From Gordionus sp. m RMFG-2023 (lineage: Eukaryota; Nematomorpha; Gordioida; Chordodea; Parachordodidae), in assembly GCF_954871325.1 (NCBI RefSeq), contig NC_088775.1, positions 74,377,561 through 74,441,560 of the forward strand: a DNA stretch of 64,000 nucleotides, in the 5' to 3' direction. Shown here piece by piece: positions 37,496 to 50,800 of this stretch. The notes under the pieces were generated by a model. That model was not told where the DNA came from. It saw only the letters and a list, made by a program, of their open reading frames with translations, and did not search any database. Position 1 is the first letter of the stretch. Every line of letters begins with the position of its first letter. Both the position numbers and the translations under genes were made by a program.

Positions 37496-38822
37496 TATTA
37501 GTAATCGATGTTTATTTAGAAATTTTAAGTTTTCAATTTACACTTTTATATAATGATCGATATTTTACTTAGCTTATAACCGGTTTATACCATTTTCGCG
37601 GTTCTACCGCTTTCAATTTACCATCTTCTAAGGCTGTGTCCTAATTGGAGCGTTTCAATATTGAAATATTTGTTCAAATAACATGGAAACTATCAATCGT
37701 TTTAATCAGGCCCTAGCTTACGTTTCTTGTTTGTATCTGTTACTTAACAACTTATATTTAATTCTTAAATAATTATGTTTAAAAAATGAGTACTAAATAA
37801 TTAAAAGAGATGAAATTTTTCATGAGTTTATAATTATGCAAAATATAATTTAAATATCTTCATAACTTGATAAAGAAAATAAAGACTTAGACGGTAAAAA
37901 AAGATGATGGACTAGCTTGATTTATGTCACGAGGCAAATTACAATAAACATTTTTAGAAATTTTAAATAGAAAATTTTATTAGCTTTTAAATCACATTTT
38001 TACCCGGTTTGTTATAGTTTTATAGTTTTTGGTACGAATCAAGTGTTAAATTTTTTATTGTACATTATAAATTTTATAATTCAATTTTTACTATAAAATT
38101 CAAGAAGTTAATTTTTGATAAAAAATTTCCTCCCCATATTATTTTTTTATTATGACTCCTAAAATTATTTTTATTTAAAGCGATAAAATGTAATATCATT
38201 TTAATTCATATCCTGCCTTAAAAAATACTTCAAAACTTATAAATTTCATGAGCAAATATTTATGAAAATTGAATGACATTTTTTTAAATATCCTAATATA
38301 TATTTTATATATTGATTATGTTGAGAAGAATTTTTAAAATATTTTTAACTTTATTAAAATATTGTAAAAATCGAAAGATATTATTTTTTTTAATCTTATA
38401 ATTTTATGATGTATTCAAAAAAATCACGGATAATTTTTAAGAATATTTTTTTCTACAACTTTTAATTTTATATTAAAATAAAATTTAATTTGACAAATTA
38501 TACATCAAATGACATTTTATTATTTTTTAAATCTAAATTATTTATAAGCGCATAAATTATTTTTAAATTATATTTTTTTAAGAGTAATTTTTGTAATAGA
38601 CTTTATTTAAATTTGAATACTTAAATAAAATGATGATTACAATAAAATTACATGGTGTTAAAAACTAATATACATATATATATAATATGCATAATGATTA
38701 CAAATTATATCAAAAACAATTACTTTTTGCAAATAATCAACCGTATAAAAAAATATTTGGCTAAATAATTAGATAATTAAATGTATATGACAAGATTTTT
38801 TAAATTATTGAGTTAACATTTT
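37496..38822. other. Convergent 3' region between the receptor and ACLY genes
   Basis: 1.3 kb of AT-rich DNA between two facing stop codons. AATAAA at 37878-37883 could be the polyadenylation signal of the receptor gene; TTTATT at 38602-38607 reads AATAAA on the minus strand and could serve ACLY. In DNA this AT-rich such hexamers are common, so both are weak calls. Confidence 0.35.
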
Positions 38823-41800
38823 CTATGCTAAATTTGATGCATTAAAATTTTCATGTGATATCTCAGGCATCACGTAAGATATATCGTCCCAAGGATGTCT
38901 GTATAATCCCTGTTTCAATCGCTTTTGATCCAAATAATGACCTAAACCGAATAAGTAAATATAATAAACTTGTATAATAATTAGGTGTAACAATAAAATT
39001 ATGGATCGATTATTTAAAAGAAATTTTAATATTCTCATAACAATATAAGATTTTCAATTTTGTCTAGATCAATAACGACGATTTTACTTATAAAATTTAA
39101 TTAGTCAACTTTTAAGTTAAAAAAATTCAAAACATATAATTTGATATGAAGCTGAGATGAGAATAAGTTATATTTGTAAAGTGAGTTTAGTTAATATTTT
39201 GAAAAAATTAATCTATAAATTTCTAAACAGATAAGAAAAAAAATTGTTAATTTTTTCAAAGACGCACCAAAACCACTTTTTATGGCCGATATCGATACCC
39301 AACCCAATACTTATAGTGTCAGCAGATGTCACCGAAATCCAATACCAAAAATAATAACGTACTTTAAAAAAATTTATAATTAATTCTTATTATAATTTAT
39401 TTAAATTAATTTTTTATAGAAAATACAATTAACATAAATAGTTATTATACCATGAATTAGAAAAAAAAATTATATTTTTAATTAAATTTATATTTTATTA
39501 ATCTATATATTTTAATATTAATTATATATTATATATTATAAATAATAAAATTATCTAATTTATAATTATCAATTGAAATTTTTTATGTAAATAATAAAAT
39601 TATCTAATTTGTAATTGCCAATTGAAATTTTTTAGCCATGTTTGTATCCTAAATTCTTTCGCTTCAAACTATTAAGCGGCCATAATGACAGCAATTTTAG
39701 CATATTTGTCTTTTTAATATTTTTATATAGTACAAAGAATGAACCAAAACCAATTTGTCAACATTTTAACTTTTTTCATTATTGATAAAATTAGATTAAA
39801 ATTATGGTGAATAATTCGGGTCAAGGATTTTTAAACATTAAATAATTGGATGGAATTATTCTTATAACAACGTTTTGTTTGAGTTTATAAAAAGGAGAGA
39901 TATATGTTTTTTTCTTTATGGATTTGGAAACCGTTTAGAAAATATTCAAGCGGTAGCTTGCCCATATGAGCAGGATGATGTAGCTTTGATTGGGACAAAG
40001 TGGAGCCCATCAGGCAATTGACATTTTAATAACTCAGCCCTAAGAAGAGGGTCATGTACATTATTAGAAGGGGCAAGGGGGTGTATGCAAGTAAAATCCA
40101 TAACCAAGGGTTTGCCATATACAAAGGGGACTATAGTTTTGCTGTCAGGGAGTTTTTTATCTATGCTGAACGTGAGTTAAAGAATGCACGGGAAATTTGC
40201 CTTATTGAGAAGAGTGGCAATAAGTGTGTCCATTTTGTTGTGTTGGTTAATTTTAGATATGAAGTGTATGGCGTCCAAAACAGTCTGTATGTAACCTGAT
40301 TACATTTGATGCAAGTGTATTGGTTTAAAAATGGTATGCCCAAGCGCATAACGAAAAGAGTGGTTATCTATTAGTTGCTTGTTTAAAATACTGGGGTAGG
40401 AATCAAACAGTTGTTAAAATTAAGCGTCCTGAGGAGGGATTTGTATTGGTGATCTTACTCATGTTGAAGATTCCAGTCTTTTTGCTTTGATGACTCTGGC
40501 TGAGGTATTTGGCAAGGCATTGATGGTCATCAATTTAAGGCATCGTCCATAGAATTTCATAAGTGTCTAAATCTAAGAGGTCGGTAACAAATGATAGATA
40601 GAAGCAATCAAGGCCTGGAGCCGAATCTCTTGGGAAAGATTTGATAGTATATATTTAAACTTGTATTTGTGGGGGATATTTTGGTTCTGAATGTTTTTCT
40701 AAAAGTTGGTATCTCGTGCTTAAGTTGTCATTTGCAAGAGCTCCCTTAAGATAGAAATGATTGATTTGATTATATATTAGTTTCTGTGAGATTACTTGAA
40801 GATTTATTGACAGGATCGATAAGTATGGTCATAGTTTTCAAAATTATTATCAAAATTTTCATTCTTGCCTTGAAGGTTTGGCAAAGAGAAGTTGAATTAC
40901 CCTTAGGGGGGGGGGGGGATATATTATATTAAAGTTGGGAAAAATAACAGTTTTTCCCAATTTCGACCTTCTAGTTTTTGTATAATTGTATTAAGGGATT
41001 TGATAAATTATTTTAAGAGACTGCTTTAGGAATATGTGAAATTGTAGATCTAAAGTTGGATATTAAATTTTTGGGATAAACCAAATCAGGAATAGGGTTT
41101 TTAATATAGGGTAATTCCCTGGTTGAGGTGTTATCCATTTGTTGAGCATCAAATAACTGGTATCATTTGGAATTGAAATCAATGGGATGATTGGTGTAAT
41201 GTTAAGATTAGATTGCAGGTAGCTGGAGATTTATTGCTACCTGAGCAAATAGCAGGGACCATGTTTTATTATGAGGTTGTTATTTTTGTGATCAATAACA
41301 GTATGAAAAGTTTTTCCTGTTCATAGGAATATATTGGAAATTTTAATAGATATTAGTCAACCATATGATAAGGGGTTTACATCAGGGATGTGAACCCGGA
41401 CCCTGGACCCTCGTATTTTGGCTGAACCCGGACCCTTTTAAAAAGTGGAGGTCCAAGGGTTCAGGGTGTTAAAAATTTTTTTTTTTAATTAATGTAAAAA
41501 TATAATTTTTAAAAAATAATATAAAATTTTTATAATTTTATTAATTTTTAAAAAAATAATATAAAATTTTATTAATTTTTAAAAAAATAATATAAAATTT
41601 TTATAATTTTATTAATTTTTAAAAAAATAATATAAAATTTTTATAATTTTATTAATTTTTAAAAAAATAATATAAAATTTTTATAATTTTATTAATTTTT
41701 AAAAAATAATATAAAATTTTTATAATTTTATTAATTTTTTTCGTGGAATCTCCCTAAAATCACTTTAAAACTATAATTGATAAAGCAAGGGATGTTGTAA

Positions 41801-44800
41801 AATATTTAAGAACTCCCACAATTGTTAGAATATTAAAATCCATGAAAATGTAAATGATTTTAGATTTCACAACACGTTGGTCCTCTATGTGTATGATGCT
41901 AGAGCGATTATTAAGTTTGAAAGATTTCTGTAATAATTTTATCATAGGAGCATGTGAAATCATTTTTTCAGAAGATGATTGGAATCAAGTAAAAGAGCTT
42001 ACTAGTGTACTGGTTCCTTTAAAAATAACAACATTAAGAGTGCAAGCTGAACAATTGTGTTTCTCGGATTTTTATGGCATATGGTTAAGATGTCGATTAG
42101 AGTTAGGGAGATTAACAAGTTCTTTTTCAAATGAAGTATTAGAAAATACTAAAATAAGAGAGCAAGAATATTTACAAAATAGTGTTGTATATGCTTCGAT
42201 ATATTTAGACCCGCGATATCAGGTTTTATTAAGTAGTGAGCAAAAACAAATGGCTATAGACCATCTTGAAGATTTATGGCATACACAAAACTCTATTATT
42301 TACAATACATTGGTGGTTACAACAATACAATATCTACTGGTTGTAGCGATAACAATGATAATGATAACGATATTGATGATCTGTAAATTTTACTATAAGA
42401 TAGAGAAAAAATAATTAAATTATCATCTGATAGAAAGGAGCAAAAAATATTTATTGGATCTTTAATAGAAAAGTTCTTGGAAGTTATGAGAATAAATAGA
42501 GATGCAAACATTTTAAAATTCTGGGAGGAAAATTCTTCAATATATCCAGAATTATATACCTTTTCTAGAATCGTCATGGCTGTACCGGCGACACAAGTAC
42601 AATAATTTATGTATTATAAAAATGACTATCTATTTTAGGTAAGCGTAGAACGTGGATTTTCATCGTTGACTAATTTACGTGGAAATCTGAAGAATGATAT
42701 TTTAGAAGATATCATAATTGTGCGATTGAATAAAATATTTAAAATATAAATTATCTCATTTCGAATTATAAATGTGTATATATTGAGGTATAATATAAAA
42801 TGGATGAAAAAAAGTCTTATTTTGAGTCATTATTTTTATGTTTCCTCTAACCCGGACCCGAACCCTGGACACGGGTCCTTTTTAAATTTATTACCGAACC
42901 CGGACTCTTTTTTTTGTCGAAGGGTTCACATCCCTGGTTTATATATGTAAACAGCTTATTAATATACTCAATAATTGAAATTAGATCTTTAATTTTGGTC
43001 TCAGTCATTGTACTATGGGGATAGGTTCTAAATCGCTAAAAATTGGGAATCTGACTTATATCTCCTAGAAAATTTTAGATGCTAGTGAAGTATACACTTG
43101 TATTTAAATTGAAAATTTTAAAAAATCGCTAAAATGGAGGAAATATCATCCAAATTCCCAATTTGATTCCCAAAACTGGGATTTTGGATGATATTTTCTC
43201 CATTTTAGCGATTTTTTAAAATTTTCAATTTAAATACAAGTGTTTACTCCACTAGCATCTATTAATATTAATTTCAAATTTACTTTAAAAATTTTCTGGG
43301 AGATATAATCCAGATTCCCAATTTTTAGCGATTTAGAAATCAGCTGATTAGAGGTTCACAGCTATATCTAAAGGCATGGAACTTTATCATAATATAAAAA
43401 TATTGTAGTTTTTAAAAACATTTTAAGTTATTTATCTAGTTTAAGTAGTACTTTAAATAAAATATACTTAAAATAAAATTAAGCTTCCGATTTATCTTCA
43501 TGGATAGGTGCTATAAAATTTTTAAATCAGAAACCGGAAAATATTATCATTTTTGAGTATCGGCCTTTTACTTTTATAATTTTGTGGCGGAATTAACTTT
43601 ATTATGAAGACTAAACCTTCAATAATATTAAATACGACTAAATTTTTTTATCCTTAAAAAAAATATTTTTGTGGAAAAGACTATAATAAAAATTTAAAAT
43701 TTTATTTTGGATTACATTTCATAGAGACCTGCAAGCCCAGCCCGGATTTTAATTCTTTTTAAATAACCCCGGTCGGGCCTGAAATTTTTTTTTAAAAAAA
43801 AATACCCAAGCCGGGCCTAAAATTTTTTACGCAAGCCAGGACTAAAATTTTTTAAATACCCGGGCCAGGCCATATATTTTAAAACCAAATATTTTAAATC
43901 ACCACTAATAACTATAAAAAATATATATATTTAAAAAAAATCCGGGCAGGGCCTGAAAATATAAAACCCAAGTCGGACCGAAAAAATTTTGAAAAAAAAA
44001 ATCCGGGTCTGGCTTTGCAAATGGTACAGGTCTCTGATATTTCACTTTAAAAAATGGGGTATCGATCTTTGTATAATAAATAATCACTAAGACAGATATC
44101 GTTTTTACATTTTATAAGAGTAAAAATATGCTAAAAATTTTATTTAGAAGATCCATTTTCTTTTGAGAGAAAAAATAGCAAGGAATTGCGAGAAAGATTG
44201 GGTATAGAAATGATTGGAGTGGTAATGCGAAGATGGTTTGGGCATGTGGATCGTAAGACAGAGATTCACCTGGACGGAAGTAGGAGGATCACGACCTAGA
44301 GGAAGGCCCAAGATTTCGTAGATAAATGTGATAGCAGAGGGTATGAGAAAAATAAATCTTACAAATATTGATGCTCAGGACCGTCATAAATGGAAAAGAA
44401 AAATCTCAGGGAAAACTGGCCAACCTGGGCCTTGAAATCTTCATTAAACGGAAAGAAGATCCAATAAAGGATTGGGCAATCGGTAAAGATAACTTAATTT
44501 CACAATGTATACTGCTAATATTAAATTTTTCTATATTTAAATAAATTTCAGCAGGCCGACAAATAATTTTTATTTTAACTCCAAGCCGGGCTTTTAAGGA
44601 TAAATAATAGGTGTTCGTTTGGGATCAGAATCGACAAATTTTCTTTTTTAAATTTGGGTCAGGCTTAAAAAATTAGGCTAATGATCACTAATAAACATAT
44701 CACCAAAACATAAATTTCAAACAGTTTTTGTTCTTTATTATTGGAAGCAACTTCATCTTTGACTAGTTGAAATAGGTTATATTGCCTCTATATTGAGAAT

Positions 44801-47800
44801 TTAATGAAATAAATTATTTAAACCATTCCAATATTTAATTTGCTTGTTTTTCGCCAATTTATACTGAACAAACAAGAAATTATATTGTGGAATTTTTTAG
44901 AGGAAGAAATGTTTTATTATATTTATATAACTCTTATAAGGTTAGAGGTGAACATATTTTACTATAACAATAATCATGATTAATTTATTCCCCTTTATCA
45001 CTATCTAATCATTTTCCTCAGTTCTGAATTATATACAATCACTATCTAATAAAAAGTTATCTTCATCTTATTAAGCTTTATAAAATGTTATAAATATCAA
45101 ATATTAGATAGAAAATTAAGGATTAAATGAATTTTACCTATCATATGGTTGATTTATAATTTTTCACTCAATCAGATAAAATAGATATTAAAATTTTCAA
45201 GTTTTAAGTCACATATATCAACAAAAAAATTGAAATAAAATTATTTTGGTTCAATTTTATATTTTTGCCATATTACAATATGTAATAAAAATAAAATTCG
45301 ATTTCAAAAAAAATCATAAATACAAAAATGAACTTTGCTTTAACCTAAGCTCACAAATTATAAATTTCTAAAAAAAATTATTAAAATCAATAACCATAAA
45401 ATTTAATAAATATACCTTATTACAAAATATTAACTGTGAAACTCAAGTCAATAATAATCTCGTTTTTGTGTTACCAAGATTATAAAATTCGTGGTGTATA
45501 AATATGTTCTCAAGGTTAAGAACTATATTGGATGCCCATCTCATATAGATTGTAACTGTTTGAAAATGTATAATATATCAAACCTATAAATCCCATCGAC
45601 CTTCCTAATACAAATATCCCGTTCAAAGCTCCGTATTCGACGTAATCCCTAGCTTCTTCTGGGGTAAAACAACCGGAATGACGCAAAATGTCCACAAAAA
45701 TTACGCCTATAGCACCGTCCACGTTTAATATTAAATTGGGTTTCTGTTATTAATCGAGATTTTATATAAAGTGCACTGTTAGTTATGCATTTGGTCTTAT
45801 TACAAAAATAAAACTTAAATATATTATATTTAACTCCCGATTATATCTATTATAAGGAGAAAGATTAAATTCTATGGTTTAGAACACTTCTATGCGCATT
45901 TGGGTGGCGTCAAATAGCAATATACAGTTATGATACTTATCAATCAAAACTAATTAGTAATCATCCAAGAGTTAGAATATCAAAAAGTTCAAGGATCTTT
46001 TTAAAGGTTCAGAGTCGGGTGACAAATTTTTTAATGGTTCAAATTCGGTTCTGTAAATAATAACTTTGTGGATTTCTTTCAAAAATGTGATAACGCCCTT
46101 ATCTAGTGTTGTCAAGCGACTCAACCGAGTATGGTTTAGTCGTGAAGTTGGGTAATCGGCTAGCCAATTTTATGGTTAAGGCTGAGCTTAAGATAAATTA
46201 ACTAAGGTTGAGCTTACGATTGATTATCTAAGGTTGAGCTTAAGCTGATTTTGATTGGCTAACCTTCTGCTTTACTGTAAATTTAATAATAATTTAATTC
46301 AAAAGGGTGACAATTGTTATCGTCATTTGAAAACTTTTCCAAAGTTTTCAAGTGAAATTATGTAAAAATAAATATTTTAAATCTGTTTTAATGGAACAAT
46401 ACAATTTTCGTATTCGTCATTATATAACTTTTTCAATGTTTTTAATGAAAGGTAATAATTCATATTTTAAATCTGTAAAATTTAATAATGATGGAATTCA
46501 TAAATGTGACAATTGTCATTTTAAAACTTTCCCAATATTTTTTAAATAAAATAGGTAAAAATCGATAAAATAATTCTTGTATAAGTGGAAATTCAATAGT
46601 AATGTAATAATTTATAAATGTAACAATTGTCATATTCGTCAATTTAAAACTTATCAAATGCTTTTAAAACATAGGCGTAAATAAAATTATATATCTTTTA
46701 TAGTGTAAATTCAATAATAATGCGAATTTAGGGCGACAATTATCATATTCGTCATTTAAAATTTTCCAATATTATTTAACTAAAATATGTAAAAATTAAT
46801 ATTTTACATCTGTTTTTGTGAAAATTTAATGATAAGGGTGACAATTGTCATCCTCATCACTTTAAAACTTCCATTGTTTTTAATAGATATAAATGATATT
46901 CCAAATGTTCCAATTAGACAAGGTCATTAATTCTAAGTACTAATTGACGTATAATTTTTTGATTTATAATAAATATCATTACATTTACCTATTAAATAAT
47001 CTTATACTACAAAAAAAATCTTGGGTTTTCTTTATATTATAACTGAATTATCTTATATTATATTGGAGTGCAATAAAAATTCAAAAAATATGTGAATATT
47101 TTTTTTTGTAATTTTGTAGATTTCATGATGTTTAGAAATGATATTTATTTTTATAGCCTTAATAAATGTATAGATAAAATACATATTATAAATAATTATA
47201 ATCTTAAGATATATTTAATAAAAAGGATAAATCATTTTATTATCATTTTTTTATTATTATCAACTATTCTATGAATTAATAGCAACGTTGTTAAAGTTCT
47301 GGAAAAATTGCTGTACCAGTATCAAGATATATTTTTATAAAAGTATCACTATCTAGATACTATTTTCGAGGTATCTGTATCTATTTTTAAATACATTATG
47401 ATATTTTTTATTTTACGTTATTTTATATTAAAAATGATAATATAAGTTAAATTCATTAAATATTATATTAGCTTACTTCATTATAAAAATAAACCAAACA
47501 AATTTGATTTTAGCAATGGATGATGAAAATATGGTTTAATTTTAATTATATTAATTTTAAAAAATTATATATATCATAATTTTTAAAATTATATATATCA
47601 TAATTTTTTAGATGATCATTTAGTAGTGATTATGAAGAAACAGAAGAAATCATCAACGAAGCACCAAAGAGATCTTTGATTTTTCCTTGGCCCATTTATA
47701 AAACATTTTTTTTAAAACGATCTCAAAATAAAACCAACAAATTTCTGATAAAAAAATGTTGGACATTCCATAAGATGCCCAACTTTCAGTTAGAATTTCT

Positions 47801-50800
47801 CCATCATATAACATTATAAAAAATTGAAAGGTAACAAAATATCAATAAATATTTACACAATTCTAACATATAATTTTAAACTTCATCCTTATAATTATGG
47901 AGGTACCAATATTTATTACGGATCGGATCTGAACGATATTTCACCCATTTTAAAATATCGGTTATCGGCCAATATTATAAAATTTTCCGATCCGATATAA
48001 AATGGCGTCTTTAACAAAAATTAAATGTTATAAAATTTTTAAAAATAAAATCGAAATCCATTTTTATTTATTTTTTTTAATAATAATTAATTAATTAACA
48101 TTCTGTCATATTGTTATTTTTTGCGCATTCTGTTTATAAGTGTGCGATAATCTCTTCAGAATCTGTTTTTAGTGAAGCTGGTGATATTGACAGTTACCAT
48201 CGCCGCAGGCTGACCTCTGATAAATTTGAAATTTTGGTATTTGTAAAAAGAAATCTTCGATATATTAATGTTAAATATTATTTTAAATCAAGTGATTTAA
48301 CAATAAAAATATTTTATATACTTTTAGAATTGCAATTATATTGAATATAAAATATAACTGATCATTATAATATATTTAAGTGACATAAGTTATGATACAG
48401 TTAAATTATAGATGTTATACTAATAAAAATTATATTAAAAATTAAAACCATTGGTATCTTTACATAATACAAAATGAGATATGATATCAGATCGGTAATC
48501 GGCCGATATCAATTTAATATAGGGAATATCGGATCGGCCTCCAAAAAGTGGTATCGGTACACCCCTACTTATAATCTTGATTGCATTTGATTTCAAAATG
48601 CAAAAGATTTACAGAAAAAATTTAATTAAACTGATTGTAAACACAGATAATCTCTAAAAAATATCAAATAATTTAATAGATATTTTCAACACTTCTTAGA
48701 AGATATTAATTTTGACACCCATTTTAAATGATTCTTTTAAAAATAAAACTTAAAGATTATCCTAATATTAAATTGTTATTCATAAAATAAATGTAGCACC
48801 ATTCTTCCACTAATCCATGGAAAAATAACAAATTGTAAAAATATAAAAATAGTAGCTAATAATTTATATATAAAATATCTGAAAAAAAAAAAGAATTAAT
48901 AAAATTCTTATGTAAATTTTTACCATTTTTAATTATATAAGCTATTTAGTAGTTTAGTAGAATATTTAGTATTAATAATAAAAAATGATTTATACTTTTT
49001 ATTATATCAAAAATTATAATTATCTACAAAATGTATTTAATCCAAACATTTATATTTATTAGACTATAAAAGTAATATCACTATAAAACAGGGTAAAGCT
49101 TATAAAATACACAGAAATTATAATCATATATTTTCTAAATTTTTATTGCATTCCAATATTAAATAATTTCGTTATAAATAATAGTATATTTATAATCAAT
49201 TAATCAAAAAACCTTCTAAACTATCCAACATTTAAGGATTCTGAACCTGATCAACCTGCAATAATGCCGATTTATACAAATTTTGATACTTCATTTGCAA
49301 CTTTAATGAATGTTTATCATATTAAGATGTTTTTATTTTTTTTTAAAAGTGAATTAATAAAATTCAATTTGCATTAAAAAATATAATAATTTTCTATTTT
49401 TTTAATGCTCAAAGTGGTAAAAAAAAAAGTTTTACACAACTGAAGTTCAGAACTCGAGTAGCGACTTGAATTTAACGAAATATGAGTCGAGTTATTGTGA
49501 CTGTGACTTGGAGTCTGAGTCGCAATAACTCGACTATTTAAAAACACTACCCCTTATCCTTTAAAATTAGTATAAATTAACAAAATATTTTTAATGATCT
49601 ATTTTATATAATTAATATTCCTTTATTTTCACGTTAAGAAAAAATCATATAATTAAAAAACAGATTTTTCTGAGTTTTATAAACCTTGGAAGTGAGAATT
49701 TTTTCAACTTCCAGAGCGTAATTGAGTAATGGAGTGGGACGTAAATGACTTTTAGCGTATTCCTTCAAGATTACTACCCGTTGGTCAGGATTATTCAGCT
49801 TAATTCGTCGAAGTTTGCAAGAAAAAATTAAATATTACTTTGCATTATATTTAATTTATTGTGCCTGCCATTTATATGAAAAATATGAAAATTTATTTGT
49901 AGATAATCAAGAATTACCGGCAATTGATTGCAAAAAAGTTCGATTTTTTTAAATTTACCGATTTAACACGATGCCCTATGCCCATAATGAGTTTGCCTTC
50001 CTTGCGAGTAGAGTTAACAAATTCCATAGCTATCATCCTTTGGTCATAATAAGCTTGACTAAATTGTTTAGCTGCTGCGTCTAAGGCCCCGCCAAACCTA
50101 TCGCCCTAATTTATAATGTTTTATATAAGATGCCTGCAGCCATATTAAAACTGATCAATTTTTTTTAAATTGGATGAGATATATTTCAAATTAAAACAGG
50201 TAACTCAAATAAAGAACAGTATTAAAGATTAGGAGATATAGGTTAGGGTCAGGCGCGTAACCAATGGGGGCGCGTAACCAATGGGAAGGGAAGGGGGAAA
50301 TTCCCCCCCATCGCAAATTTGACTATTTTCATAAATATCATTTTAAGCTAATAAAAATTTTACCCCCACCCCCCAGAACCCCCCCCCCCACCAATCAAAA
50401 TTTTACAAATATTTGAATATCAATTTTCCAACATATTATTCAAAAATATTAATAAAATGGAAAAATATTTAGTCAAAGAGATTGAAATCAAACGATAATT
50501 TATAAATAAGGCTGAGCATGAAAAAAAGTAATGTGTCATTAGCAGCGATATCATTATTGAATTCAATTGATCAATCAGAGTTTATCATTGCTGCTAGTTG
50601 CATCAATAAATTATTTTTAGCTCACTACTTTGTAGAAATTTACAAAAACCAAATTTAGATTTGGTTCAGGTTATTGATTTGGCGGAAAATATACATGAAC
50701 AGGTAGATACAATAAGAATGAATGTAGATAAATATTTTCATAATATTTATCTAGACGTTGAATCGAAGGCTAAATTTTATGATATAATACTAATTAAACC

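Noticed and set aside
46352-46657. Overlapping short ORFs on both strands
   Set aside because: Both arise from the satellite-like repeat at 46290-46890.
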